From Bremerella sp. JC817 (GTDB lineage Bacteria; Planctomycetota; Planctomycetia; Pirellulales; Pirellulaceae), in contig NZ_JBFEFG010000259.1 in NCBI RefSeq assembly GCF_040718835.1, forward strand, positions 1 through 64,000: 64,000 bases of DNA, written 5' to 3'. A program made the translations under genes and the position numbers. The notes under the pieces were generated by a model. That model was not told where the DNA came from, searched no databases, and saw only the letters and a program-made list of their open reading frames with translations. Shown here piece by piece: positions 16,884 through 25,931 of the stretch; the first letter of the stretch is position 1, and every line of letters starts with the position of its first letter.

Positions 16884-17366
16884 ATGAATGACATTCACCT
16901 GAACGTTCATGGCTTGGGCGTATTCCTATATTCCCCTTTTGCCGCAGAGACAATCGCACCTCACTCCAATTTCCTGGAGCAACGTTTTCTTACGCCCGAA
17001 CAAGTTCTGCCATTTGTTTACGAGGGCACATTGGTTGCGTTTCAGACTGGCGAAGGCTTTTTCCGACTTAGATTTCGTCAGGGTTACCCTGCTTACCCTG
17101 AAGAGTATTTGACCTACATGCTCCGGCTTGCCGTGCTCGTCAAGGGCGGCAAGCTTTGCTTCCGAGACTTATCCGATCTCTATGACTGGAATCCGCACTG
17201 TAGCCAGGAACAACAATTGAGCTTGGATGACGGCTACTACCACCTTTCTGTCTGTAGCAATCGAGATCTCACGCAGGATGAGATCGACATTTTGATCTAC
17301 CTCAACCCCCTTGAAGAGATGCCCGCGCTTGATTTTCGAGGCAACGTGCCGGTCTTGTTCGGTTGA
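16884..17366 (+). CDS. Hypothetical cassette protein
   Basis: 160 residues from the ATG at 16884. Sequence before it belongs to R17 and a linker. It has a mixed alpha/beta composition (VHGLGVFLYSPFAAETIAP, FFRLRFRQGYPAYPEEYLTY, YYHLSVCSNRDLTQDEIDIL). No signal peptide. I cannot name a family. The compact size and cytosolic character fit the other immunity-like cassettes. R18 begins four bases after its stop codon. Confidence 0.72.
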   Translation: MNDIHLNVHGLGVFLYSPFAAETIAPHSNFLEQRFLTPEQVLPFVYEGTLVAFQTGEGFFRLRFRQGYPAYPEEYLTYMLRLAVLVKGGKLCFRDLSDLYDWNPHCSQEQQLSLDDGYYHLSVCSNRDLTQDEIDILIYLNPLEEMPALDFRGNVPVLFG

Positions 17367-17370
17367 CCGC

Positions 17371-17538
17371 CCAGGTGCCATGGCCACGGCCCTGCGTGGC
17401 CATGCTTTCCACCGCGAGGCGATCATGTCGTGGAAGCGTTATCTCCATCAACCTTCCACTCACTTCGCACTGGCTAGCGGCCAGTGGCACACGTGCGATG
17501 CGATGCGGACGCTTGTCCGCGCCAGTGCCATCGTGCGG
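17371..17538 (+). repeat. Island repeat R18 (last copy in window)
   Basis: Left end CCAGGTGCCATGGCC and perfect first hairpin. The core stem has a mismatch (CACTGGCTAGCGGCCAGTG) and the right arm is diverged. No further copy is seen in the remaining 46 kb, so this marks the right limit of the repeat-bearing island. Confidence 0.9.
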
Positions 17539-17662
17539 TCTTTCTTCCGATGAAGATTCGACTTCTCTGGAACTGCCCCGGTGGCATGCGTCTGATAAGA
17601 CATCTATGCTAGGCGTGTTACCCATTCCATTCACCTCTTGTTAGTAGCAGCAACGGTTGACC

Positions 17663-18682
17663 ATGGCGTACGTCCTCGGCTCTGCGGTTTTGAAGATGGA
17701 GGCGAACTTGAAGACCTACGCGGCACTTCGCAAGCGGTTCAAGTTCGACGAAGTGCTGTTTGGGCGTGGAGCCGATCCGTGGGTCATTTCGTTCTGGTAC
17801 GATCTGCCGGCCGGGCCACTCACCAACTTTCAGGTAGACCCTGGCCAAGACAAGCTTGCCTCGCTCGAGTACTCTTTGTGGCAGTCGGCCAAGGACCGCA
17901 CGCTGTTTCCAGCGACGATCGAGCTGGCAGGTTCGCTTCTGCAAGATCGGATGGAGCTTCATTCAATCGGCAAATTCCCGGACGGAGACCTCTGGGTTGT
18001 CCGAGACCGCGTGGATGGCGACACGTATAAAGTGAACTACGATTCGCACACGATGCTGCCCCCAATTGATGTCGCGTGGATCCGGCGATGGGCAGCGACG
18101 GAGCTTGAGATCGAGCTCTTCGAGCCTGGTAACGACACCGCGACGCTTTTGAAATTGACCGGACCAGACATCGAGAACTACTTCGCCACAGTCGACGCGA
18201 CAAGTTTGCAATTGAAGTCGATCGAGTTCAAAGGGCCCACGCCAGAGAACTACCGCGAGCTGCTTGGCGAAATCAGCGAACCGCTTCTCTCACTGGACGC
18301 CTATGTGCAAGTCGGTGTGAATCTCGCCTACCTCGAAGACCCTCTCGCCGCGCTCGCTCGGCATCGAGACCTGCTGCCCCATTTTGAAGGCGTGAAGGTC
18401 TCGGGAAAATACGCCGACGGTTTCGATCCGTTTGAAGCGACGCATGAAGGCATCGACTCAGGCCGGCCTGTTCGCTATCCGCTGGCCTGGCGGTTGTACG
18501 ACAAGCGCGGGCTGCTTCAGCTCGACCTGCTTTATCGTGTCGATGGCACGCCGCAGTTCGAGGTGCAGTTTATCCCGACACGCCCCAAGGTGGACGGGGA
18601 CAAAGAACTTCTCAAGCACTTGAAAAAGCTCGACTGCGAATACGAGTTGTGGGATGGCGAGCCGTTTGGTCGCTGGCAGTAA
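17663..18682 (+). CDS. Hypothetical protein
   Basis: 339 residues from the ATG at 17663 (TTG at 17657 also possible). It has regular alpha/beta composition without signal peptide or membrane segment. Examples are FGRGADPWVISFWYDLPAGP near residue 35 and RYPLAWRLYDKRGLLQLDLL near residue 275. No family recognised. GC content and codon use are closer to the chromosome than to the preceding cassettes. It is followed 45 bp later by a small gene on the same strand, possibly cotranscribed. Confidence 0.75.
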   Translation: MAYVLGSAVLKMEANLKTYAALRKRFKFDEVLFGRGADPWVISFWYDLPAGPLTNFQVDPGQDKLASLEYSLWQSAKDRTLFPATIELAGSLLQDRMELHSIGKFPDGDLWVVRDRVDGDTYKVNYDSHTMLPPIDVAWIRRWAATELEIELFEPGNDTATLLKLTGPDIENYFATVDATSLQLKSIEFKGPTPENYRELLGEISEPLLSLDAYVQVGVNLAYLEDPLAALARHRDLLPHFEGVKVSGKYADGFDPFEATHEGIDSGRPVRYPLAWRLYDKRGLLQLDLLYRVDGTPQFEVQFIPTRPKVDGDKELLKHLKKLDCEYELWDGEPFGRWQ

Positions 18683-18727
18683 ACTTGTTGCGAATCACCA
18701 CGACGAACTAACCACGAAAGGCATCGC

Positions 18728-19057
18728 ATGTTAGAAGACCCCGACCAGATCGACATGGTGCTGAAAGGCAAAGATGGCATGATCACCTTCGTGATTATCG
18801 ACGCCGGCATCACGACCGACCAGGACAAGCGGCTGGAACTGCTGAACCACAAGATCCAATGCTGTGCCGCCGCCTTGTGCGACCCGGACCAGTGGCAAGA
18901 ATTCGGCGGCCCGACCGAAGTCGCGGTGGAAGTTCAATGCAACTTCGAAGTCAACGAAGAAGCCCCACCCCAACAACTAAACTTCACCACCCCCGCCGGC
19001 CAAGACATCTCGATGACCGTCCGATTCGTCTACCGCCCAAGTCCGTACGGCGGGTAG
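18728..19057 (+). CDS. Small protein, possibly DUF6572-like
   Basis: 109 residues. The opening 'LEDPDQIDMVLKGKDGMIT', 'FVIIDAGITTDQDKRLELLN' and 'HKIQ' recalls DUF6572 proteins ('QIDLVL..KDG.L.L.I.D......L.LL..KI'), which are small cytosolic proteins of unknown role. An AAGG lies eight bases upstream. The C-terminus is beta-rich (TEVAVEVQCNFEV). It converges with the minus-strand gene eight bases away. Confidence 0.7.
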   Translation: MLEDPDQIDMVLKGKDGMITFVIIDAGITTDQDKRLELLNHKIQCCAAALCDPDQWQEFGGPTEVAVEVQCNFEVNEEAPPQQLNFTTPAGQDISMTVRFVYRPSPYGG

Positions 19058-19065
19058 TGGGGGGC

Positions 19066-19482
19066 CTACCCGGCCATTTCATTCACTTTGGTACCAAGCC
19101 GCTGCGCGATGGTTTCTGCGAAGGGGAGGGCGTGTTCTTCTGGCGTGCTGCATTGCTTGAGGATGTAGAGGGTGTCGGCCGACATGATGAGCCGAAATTC
19201 TGTCTCTTGATCGATCACTGCCAGTAGCCAAATCTCGCCGAAGCGACGAATGTTTCTGACCTTCGATTGCAGGAACACATCCTTGACCCGGTCAGGCGAG
19301 TCGAGCATCGCGGCCGCCTCGCGGTATCGTTCTTCGTACACCTCCATCATGTCTCGCCGCACAACCGTCGTTGCGGGAAACAGCGATTCGATCTCCGCAA
19401 CCATCCGCGGCAACGTCGATGGGCCGAACCCGAACACGCCATAAGCGGTCACGTACGCCCCCTCGTCAAACTCCCACCTCAT
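19066..19482 (-). CDS. Hypothetical protein
   Basis: 138 residues from the ATG at 19482, with GAGG upstream. The longer frame to 19548 has an unnatural arginine/serine-rich start. The protein has strands and helices such as YVTAYGVFGFGPSTLPRMV, then VFLQSKVRNIRRFGEIWLLA and EFRLIMSADTLYILKQ. No signal peptide. No family recognised. It lies downstream of the MarR gene on the same strand but 216 bp away, so cotranscription is uncertain. Confidence 0.7.
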   Translation of the reverse strand: MRWEFDEGAYVTAYGVFGFGPSTLPRMVAEIESLFPATTVVRRDMMEVYEERYREAAAMLDSPDRVKDVFLQSKVRNIRRFGEIWLLAVIDQETEFRLIMSADTLYILKQCSTPEEHALPFAETIAQRLGTKVNEMAG

Positions 19483-19698
19483 CGCCGACACCTCTGCTTG
19501 ACCTGACCGTGATTCCGCGTGACGCGCTGTTGATCGAGATCGCGCCACGTGCTTCGCTGAGAAGGTTCATCGTACAAACAGACCGAGCCGTGAGCTATTG
19601 CAGACGATCGGTTGTCGCGAAACCTGTTTCGCGAGTGGAACGCACACCAAGCTGCGTCGAGGCGCGCTCTCCGGCGTGATGCCGGGCGTTCTGAGTAA

Positions 19699-20190
19699 TC
19701 ACGCGGCCTGGGCTGTGGGATTTCTGGCTAAGAAAAGCAGGTCGCTGAGGGTTTTTAGTTGGTCGCGGGTCAGGTGTTTGAGTTGGTCTTGGTGGAGTTG
19801 GTCGAGGGGGGCGTCGATCTTTTTCAGGAGGGCTTTGCCTTTGCGGGTCAGCGTGACCCAGACGACGCGGCGGTCGTTTTCGCAGCGGTTTTTTTCGGCG
19901 AAGCCGAGGGTCACCAGGCGGTCGACCAGCCGCGGCAAGTCAGGCTGGCGTGTTAACATCTGTTCGCCGATTTGATAGACCGAGACCGGGCCGCCATGTC
20001 CGCGAAGGATTCGCAGGGCGTTGTACTGCACCGGCGTGATGCCATACTCTTTGAACAGCTCTTCAAACGGTTGGCTCAGCACGGCGAACGTCTTCGACAG
20101 ATTCAACAGCACCTCGCGTTCGAGCAGGTCGATCGGGTTCCGCATGCCGATTTCCGCCGCGATGCCTGTCACGTTTGCCTTCTTTGCCAT
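19699..20190 (-). CDS. MarR-family transcriptional regulator
   Basis: 163 residues with the winged helix-turn-helix of MarR proteins: 'GITPVQYNALRILRGHGGP', the recognition region 'YQIGEQMLTRQPDLPRLVDR', and the wing 'NDRRVVWVTLTRKGKALL'. GAGGG precedes the ATG at 20190. It probably binds as a dimer and represses nearby genes in response to small aromatic ligands (family knowledge). It lies 74 bp downstream of the dioxygenase gene on the same strand, which suggests one transcription unit and autoregulation. Confidence 0.92.
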   Translation of the reverse strand: MAKKANVTGIAAEIGMRNPIDLLEREVLLNLSKTFAVLSQPFEELFKEYGITPVQYNALRILRGHGGPVSVYQIGEQMLTRQPDLPRLVDRLVTLGFAEKNRCENDRRVVWVTLTRKGKALLKKIDAPLDQLHQDQLKHLTRDQLKTLSDLLFLARNPTAQAA

Positions 20191-20264
20191 CCGACCCTCG
20201 CCTCGTTCTCGATCACCGCAAGTAGGTTTTTCGTTACGTCGTCGCGCCTTGGACAGGCTCGCGT

Positions 20265-21143
20265 TTAGCCGAGCCGAACCGATGTCATGCTAAGGCTGCC
20301 GCCGAGCATTTCGTTGTTGAACAACTTCAACTGCTCTTTGTTGTGCTTCAGACCAAGCACGTACAGCAGCGGCAAGTAATGTTCCGGCGTTGGCACCGCC
20401 AGTTGCATCGGGCGACCTTGCTTCGCGTAATCGACCAGCGGGGCATAGTCCCCTTTGGCGAGTTGCTGATTGACGAAGTTCTGCGCTTCGACCGCCCAAT
20501 CGAAACCATAGTTCGGCTTATCGAGGTTGCGGCCGTCGACCAGGCCGAGGTTATGCACAATGTTGCCACTGCCGACGATCAGAATTCCGCGATGCCGCAG
20601 CACGTCCAGCTGTCGGCCAAGTTCCAAGTGAAACGAAGCAGGCCGCGTTCGATCGACGCTCATCTGTACGACTGGAATGTCGGCGGCCGGGTAGAGATGC
20701 TTCAGCACCGACCACGCTCCGTGATCGAGGCCCCACGACTGATCGAGCGCCGCCGGATGTTCAGGCACCAATCGCGCGGCGGTCGCGGCGAGTTCCGGGC
20801 TGCCTGGGGCAGGGTACTGCACGTCGAACAATGCCTGGGGAAAACCGCCGAAATCGTGGATCGTCTTCGGCTGCTTCATCGCCGTGACCTTCGTCCCCCG
20901 CGTAAACCAATGCGCCGAGATGCATAGCACCGCCTTCGGTTTGGGAACGGTCTTTTCGATGGCCCGGAATCCCTGGACGAAGCGGTTCTCTTCGATCGCG
21001 TTCATCGGACTACCATGCCCCAGAAACAAGGCCGGCATCGGCTCGGAAAGTGGAAGGTCCTGAGCGAACGCATCGAGCTGGTTCAAACTTCCAATCGACA
21101 AAGCCGCACCTGCTGTTTTGATCCCAAAGTCCCGCCGATCCAT
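20265..21143 (-). CDS. ygiD: DODA-type extradiol aromatic ring-opening dioxygenase
   Basis: 292 residues from the ATG at 21143 (GGAGGTGA upstream). It matches the YgiD/4,5-DOPA dioxygenase branch of the LigB superfamily: LFLGHGSPMNAIEEN (metal-binding His), CISAHWFTRGTKVT, IHDFGGFPQALFDVQYPAPG, WGLDHGAWSVLKHLYP (second metal ligands) and VGSGNIVHNLG. The N-terminus MDRRDFGIKTAGAALSIGSL has a twin-arginine-like pattern, which is unusual for this normally cytosolic enzyme and suggests export. It probably cleaves catechol-type rings. The substrate is not known. The next gene encodes MarR. Confidence 0.9.
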   Translation of the reverse strand: MDRRDFGIKTAGAALSIGSLNQLDAFAQDLPLSEPMPALFLGHGSPMNAIEENRFVQGFRAIEKTVPKPKAVLCISAHWFTRGTKVTAMKQPKTIHDFGGFPQALFDVQYPAPGSPELAATAARLVPEHPAALDQSWGLDHGAWSVLKHLYPAADIPVVQMSVDRTRPASFHLELGRQLDVLRHRGILIVGSGNIVHNLGLVDGRNLDKPNYGFDWAVEAQNFVNQQLAKGDYAPLVDYAKQGRPMQLAVPTPEHYLPLLYVLGLKHNKEQLKLFNNEMLGGSLSMTSVRLG

Positions 21144-21948
21144 CGTGAATCTCACCTCCACGGTTGGTCACTGCATCAATTCCCGCCATCCTCAGACTGT
21201 ATGTCATAACAGATATTGCGGCAAGGCCAGCCTGGGAATGGGTAGGGGAGCATGCAAAATCACACGAGGCCAATTGGCCGCGGTGCTTTTGGTGTGCGGG
21301 AGAGAGGACTTTTTTGCCAGGTTGAAGTATCGACAACCAAAGAACGACTCTGCGAGTTGCTGCCAATTGCGGTCGATTGATGTCAGCCGATGCATGGAGT
21401 CATCAGAGGATTCCGCTATTTGATAGACGTTTCTGAACTGTTCTTCAAACGGTGGTGATTCACCAATGTCTTATCAATATTCGTCCTCATTCAGAGCATT
21501 GCTTGCCTGATCCCATTAAAACACCTTGCCCTACTCGATCCGTCTAATTGCCCAACACACTTGCCCTGCATTCACCCGGAGAATTTTCGATTGGCATTTA
21601 AATCATCCGGCAATTGTAGTCGATCCAAGTCCACAGGAAAGAAAAGGTTTGCAACAGACGTGAGTCTTGCTCATTTGAGATGTCATTAGGCTAACGTCAG
21701 AACACGCTGTCTTTCGCAACAGTTATTGCGGAAACGCCTCCTGGTCCATTGTTACGCCCCATATTTGAAACAAAGCTAACTTAGACAAGTTCATGCAGAC
21801 GAGTTGTTTTGAACTGGCCCCATTTTCACCGGTAGCACAACTTGCTCTAGTGCAAGCAAGTGATTTATCGACTAGGGTATAAAGCGCTGGCTGGACTTCT
21901 AAATTCCACTTGTTGAATCGCAACGGTTATATTTGGATAGTAACATCG
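21144..21948 (+). other. Intergenic region without supported gene
   Basis: About 800 bp between divergent genes. Short frames on both strands have no Shine-Dalgarno and no recognisable motif. It should contain the promoters of both flanking genes, but I cannot identify a clear promoter or RNA structure. Confidence 0.5.
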
Positions 21949-22692
21949 ATGGGCCTATTTAACCTCTTGAAGACCTTGTTTTCCTCGAAGCAAGTTGCTA
22001 TCGGAAATACAGATCCGGTGTGCCCTTACTGTGAACACCGTTTGGATAAAATGCCCGGTCGCAAAAAGAAATGTCCCGCATGCGCGAAATCTATGCTCGT
22101 ACGAACACGACCATCTGACCGGAAGAAAATCCTCATTAAGGAAGATCAGGCAGTACTTATTGAGGAACAATGGTCGATAGCCAACGGCACCCACGATGAA
22201 TTCCTCGCAGCAAGACGTGACCATCAACTGGAGCGTGCGCGACTTCAAAAGCAACTACGTCGAAATCCGTCTTCGAACGAGGTTGAGTATTCACAACTGG
22301 CGAAATCACTTGACCATTTTGCGAAGCAAATGCAGTGGGGGTTTTACCGTACCGCACGTCTTGCAATGGGAGATCTTCTTAAGAACGACCAGCGTTTCGA
22401 AGAGGCACTCAATGTTTATTTGGAAGTATGCTACATAGACCTGAATGGCCCGAACAACTGCGGAACAACAGAACCAGAGATTTTGCGCGAGGACCCTCCA
22501 TTTGAGCCTGAATTCGGACTACTGGTGATGGAAGTTATTTGTGATGTGGACGTATTATTTCACAATTTGAATTTAACGAAGGCCCAATTGAAGTTTCGAT
22601 TTTTTCAGATCGCAAACAATGTGAGGAGTTCGCTTGGGACACCATTAAAGCCCAACAGGGCGTGGCACTTGCTGTTGCAAGACTTGAACTGA
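21949..22692 (+). CDS. Zinc-ribbon hypothetical protein
   Basis: 247 residues from the ATG at 21949. Near residue 25 there is a paired-cysteine zinc ribbon (CPYCEHRLDKMPGRKKKCPA, then C), after which the protein is helical with a TPR-like unit around residues 140-170 (ARLAMGDLLKNDQRFEEALN). It begins with MGLFNLLKTLFSSK, an amphipathic stretch. The gene is AT-rich relative to neighbours, which may indicate transfer. No named family recognised. Confidence 0.75.
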   Translation: MGLFNLLKTLFSSKQVAIGNTDPVCPYCEHRLDKMPGRKKKCPACAKSMLVRTRPSDRKKILIKEDQAVLIEEQWSIANGTHDEFLAARRDHQLERARLQKQLRRNPSSNEVEYSQLAKSLDHFAKQMQWGFYRTARLAMGDLLKNDQRFEEALNVYLEVCYIDLNGPNNCGTTEPEILREDPPFEPEFGLLVMEVICDVDVLFHNLNLTKAQLKFRFFQIANNVRSSLGTPLKPNRAWHLLLQDLN

Positions 22693-23021
22693 TTGGCTGT
22701 TTAACTCTTTTGCGTCAGAATCGATTAGCGATCTGACTATTTATGCCATCCTAATCGAAGGTCTTTCGCATCCCGACTAATCCTAGGTCTTTGGCCGTAA
22801 CCAACGTTCAAATTGGGCGTTGAACATTGGCTGTTTCTTTAGTTTCTGACATCTTCAGACACGGGACATTGGTTTCAACCGCGATGCTACTAAACGTTGC
22901 TTGCATCGCGCGGTGGCAGACGCTAGTTTCAATCCATATCCAATTACGCAAGGCCAACCCGTGTGCCTGCCTGGCATTCGCCAGCGGTTCGCAGGGGACA
23001 ATCATCGAGGAAGAGGTCGCG
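22693..23021 (+). other. Intergenic region, no supported gene
   Basis: About 330 bp. Frames that cross it are continuations of the downstream gene without their own ribosome-binding site. Nothing else recognised. Confidence 0.5.
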
Positions 23022-23444
23022 ATGAGTTGGGATGTGTTGCTCATGAAGTTTGGCCAACCGTACGAATCGGTTGCAGAGATCCCCGATGACGCTACGCCAC
23101 TTCCGCTCGGTTCACACTCCGAGATTCGTTCTTCCGTCAGCCGCTTCTTCCCCGGCACCGATTGGTCGAATGAGGCATGGGGCATTTTCAATTCGTCGAT
23201 TGATTCGATTGAATTCAACCTTGGAGAAGATGTTCCTGCAACGAGCATGATGCTTCACGTTCGCGCGTCGAACGAAATCGTGCCTCCGATCGTCGCCATG
23301 TGTCAAGAACGGAACTGGAGCGCACTCGACTGCTCGGATGGCGAGCTACTCAACCATTCCGATAACCCAGCCGCAGGGCTCGAAGCGTGGCGAGAGTACC
23401 TCGGCAGAGTCCTGGAACAAGAGCTGCCAGAGTCCGAAGAATAG
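23022..23444 (+). CDS. Small hypothetical protein
   Basis: 140 residues from the ATG at 23022, with GAGGAAGAGG upstream. It begins MSWDVLLMKFGQPYESVAEI, followed by SVSRFFPGTDWSNEAWGIF and a C-terminal helix (AAGLEAWREYLGRVLEQEL). This start ('WDVLLM.F...') is shared by a group of small uncharacterised bacterial proteins often found near immunity-like genes, but I do not have a firm family name. Cytosolic. Confidence 0.75.
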   Translation: MSWDVLLMKFGQPYESVAEIPDDATPLPLGSHSEIRSSVSRFFPGTDWSNEAWGIFNSSIDSIEFNLGEDVPATSMMLHVRASNEIVPPIVAMCQERNWSALDCSDGELLNHSDNPAAGLEAWREYLGRVLEQELPESEE

Positions 23445-23451
23445 CGGCCAG

Positions 23452-24033
23452 ATGTTATCGATCACGATACCGCCCAGCGACGCGTATTCCGTGCGACCAT
23501 ACCGCATCGCCTGCTTCAAGGCATGCATGTTCGCTACCTGCTTGCTGCTGACGCTAGGTGTGTTGCCGGGCCGAAGTACGTTTGCGGCGGAAGGGTCGGT
23601 CGGGTTTGCTCATTCGGTTGGGATTCTTCCGGACGGCACCTTGATCTTAGGCATGTACGGCAACTCCGACGCGAGTGCGGTCCTCAGTTCGCCTCGCTGG
23701 TCACGGATTGATCAGGTGTTGGAATTCAACGCCAAACCATTTCCCCAGCGCAATCCCGAGACGTTGATCGTCGATTCGGTCAGCTCGGTGACATCGTCGG
23801 CCGACCGGACGCTGCATGGCTTCGGATGTAAGAGTGGCTCGATCTGGTTGTGGCACTCCACGTCCGACACCAAGAAACAGCTCCTGTATCTCACCAGCGT
23901 GAACGACGGGCTGATGATGATTGAAGTCAAGGAAGACAACCTTGCGGAAATCAAGAACTTCCCGGAACCGGTTCTCGAGGAAGAGCCCTGGCGCCGTGCG
24001 CTGCAGAAGCACCTCTTCCAGCGTCGCTTATGA
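23452..24033 (+). CDS. Hypothetical exported protein
   Basis: 193 residues from the ATG at 23452 (23524 would be an alternative start just before the signal core). A hydrophobic core ACMFATCLLLTLGVLP followed by RSTFAAEG fits a signal peptide. The mature part is beta-rich (SVGILPDGTLILGMYGNSD, TLHGFGCKSGSIWLWHS). It may be a fragment of a propeller-like fold. The start lies seven bases after the preceding stop, so the two genes are probably cotranscribed. Confidence 0.7.
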   Translation: MLSITIPPSDAYSVRPYRIACFKACMFATCLLLTLGVLPGRSTFAAEGSVGFAHSVGILPDGTLILGMYGNSDASAVLSSPRWSRIDQVLEFNAKPFPQRNPETLIVDSVSSVTSSADRTLHGFGCKSGSIWLWHSTSDTKKQLLYLTSVNDGLMMIEVKEDNLAEIKNFPEPVLEEEPWRRALQKHLFQRRL

Positions 24034-24094
24034 TAACCAGGCCCCGTGCGCTGACACCTCCCAAGACGCCGACAAGAGCGTGTCCGGCAGGCTC

Positions 24095-25801
24095 TTAGAA
24101 CCGCTTGCAGAGTTCGTGAACGCTCGAGGTTGTCAGGCACTTCAGAGCCAAGGAAGCAATCTTCTTCGCCTCGTTGCAGTCGACGCTTCTCAAAGCGTGA
24201 CGCACATCGGCGGCACGCGAAGGGGCCAGGCTCAATTCGCGAATGCCCAGCCCAATCAGGAGACGAGCAAAGTCGATATTGCTTGCTTCTTCTCCGCATA
24301 CACAGACGGGGCAATTGTGCGTACGTGCCTTTTTCACAATCCAGCGAATGGCTCGCAATACCGCGGGATGCATGGCCGTGCAGTCATTGTGTCCCTCGGC
24401 GAGATCTCTGTCGACGGCCAGCATGTATTGGGTCAAGTCGTTGGTGCCAATGGCAACGAAGTCGGCTAACTCCAGAATCTCGTCGAGGGCAAACAGCGCC
24501 GCTGGCGTTTCGATCATGGCACCGATTTGTGGCCTTTGTTGGATGCCCACAAAGCCCGTCGCATTTCGGACGGCGTCGATCGCCAGAGAGAAGTCGTCGG
24601 GACCGATCACCATGGGAAACAAAATACGAACGTCGGCCGTTCGACCGACTTGCAAGATCGCCTTCAACTGCGTGTTCAACAGTTCGACCTCTTTCAAAGA
24701 GAATCGCAGTCCCCGTAACGCCAGCATCGAGTTGGTTTCGGCCCGGGACGACTGCAGAAACGGCGGCAGTTTGTCGCTTCCCAGGTCAAACGTTCTTAAC
24801 GTCAGCGGGCGATTGTTCAAGCTCTTGGATACGCCGCTATAGATCTCGACTTGCTCTGCCAGGCTTGGCCGCTTGGCGGACTCAAGGAACAGAAACTCGG
24901 TGCGAAACAAACCGACCCCGGCCAGGTTATGTTTCGTGATTTCGGGAGCCTCCAGCGGGATCCCGATATTGCCTAGTAACTGGATCGTTGTCCCATCGGC
25001 CGTGATGCAAGGAAGTTGTTCGTCCACCACGCTCGCATGATGACGTTTCTCGTACAGCTTCTCCCGAATCCAAAACCGAGATTCAACTGCCCTCGACGGG
25101 TTTAACTCGATGCAGCCGGTTTCCCCATCGACCAGGACGTTAGTCCCAGCTTCGATGCAGGAGGTGATTTCCGGGATGCCGCTTATGCCCGGAATCCCCA
25201 ACGACCGGGCAATAATCGCCGTATGGCTGAGGGGACCACCAAACTCTGTGAGTATCGCGACGACGCCTGAGTTGACGAGTTCAATGGTTTCCGATGGCAA
25301 GAGTTCCCGCGCGACGACAACCGAGCCTTTGGGCAACGGTTCCCGTTGATTCAAGGAAGGATCCAGCAGGTGTCTTAACAGCCGATGTCCTACGTCGCGC
25401 ACATCTTGTTCCCGTTCGCGAAGGTAGTTGCTGTCGAGTTGCTGGAAGCGCGTGGCGAATTCCTGAACAACCGCATTCAATGCGCCTTCGGCATTAATTC
25501 GATCGCTGGCAATTTGCTTACGAACGAGGGCCGCGAGTTCCTGCGCGATCGTCGCGTGGGCAGATAATACTTCGGTAGCTTCCAGGCGTTCTGCCAGCCG
25601 GTTGGTCTGTTCTTCGATTGACGTTAACTCATGCGTGGACTGGGCGAGGGCATCGTCGACCCGGTGTCCTTCGAGTTCGATCTCGACATCCGAGATGGGA
25701 TGCTGCGGGAGTTCAATTCTCCGTTCCCCCTCGAAGTCGTAGATGATCGCGATTCCGCCTGCAAATCCCGGAGAGATTGGAGTTCCCGTCAATATTTTCA
25801 T
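24095..25801 (-). CDS. ptsI: PTS enzyme I (phosphoenolpyruvate-protein phosphotransferase)
   Basis: 568 residues, the full length expected for enzyme I. It transfers phosphate from PEP to HPr. Visible parts are the N-terminal domain start (LTGTPISPGFAGG), the phosphohistidine site (GGPLSHTAIIARSLGIPG), and the PEP-utilising barrel with LFRTEFLFL, PMVIGPDD, IGAMIETPAALF, GTNDLTQYMLAVDRD and CGEEASN. No HPr or sugar permease gene is in the window. The C-terminal cysteine region is normal for the family. It follows FloA by 130 bp on the same strand, so it may belong to the same operon and have a regulatory rather than sugar-uptake role (inference). Confidence 0.95.
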   Translation of the reverse strand: MKILTGTPISPGFAGGIAIIYDFEGERRIELPQHPISDVEIELEGHRVDDALAQSTHELTSIEEQTNRLAERLEATEVLSAHATIAQELAALVRKQIASDRINAEGALNAVVQEFATRFQQLDSNYLREREQDVRDVGHRLLRHLLDPSLNQREPLPKGSVVVARELLPSETIELVNSGVVAILTEFGGPLSHTAIIARSLGIPGISGIPEITSCIEAGTNVLVDGETGCIELNPSRAVESRFWIREKLYEKRHHASVVDEQLPCITADGTTIQLLGNIGIPLEAPEITKHNLAGVGLFRTEFLFLESAKRPSLAEQVEIYSGVSKSLNNRPLTLRTFDLGSDKLPPFLQSSRAETNSMLALRGLRFSLKEVELLNTQLKAILQVGRTADVRILFPMVIGPDDFSLAIDAVRNATGFVGIQQRPQIGAMIETPAALFALDEILELADFVAIGTNDLTQYMLAVDRDLAEGHNDCTAMHPAVLRAIRWIVKKARTHNCPVCVCGEEASNIDFARLLIGLGIRELSLAPSRAADVRHALRSVDCNEAKKIASLALKCLTTSSVHELCKRF

Positions 25802-25931
25802 GTAGTACCGTCTCTTATTAGGATCTGAAGACCAGGAAACGAAGCCGATTGGCTCTTATCGCCAAGGTGAAGTTGTCTTGTCCGTCGAGCGAACACGTTG
25901 GACTCAAGCAGGCGTTGGCAATCTCTCGCCG

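Noticed and set aside
385..17538. Canonical integron attC sites
   Set aside because: GTTAGGT in some repeats fits the R' consensus GTTRRRY, but other copies have TTGTCGA, TTCGGTG or CCAGGCG at the same place. The repeats are longer, have extra hairpins, and no integron integrase or attI is visible.
385..17538. CRISPR array
   Set aside because: The spacing units are whole genes of variable length and the repeats are about 150 bp, so this is not a CRISPR layout. No cas gene is present.
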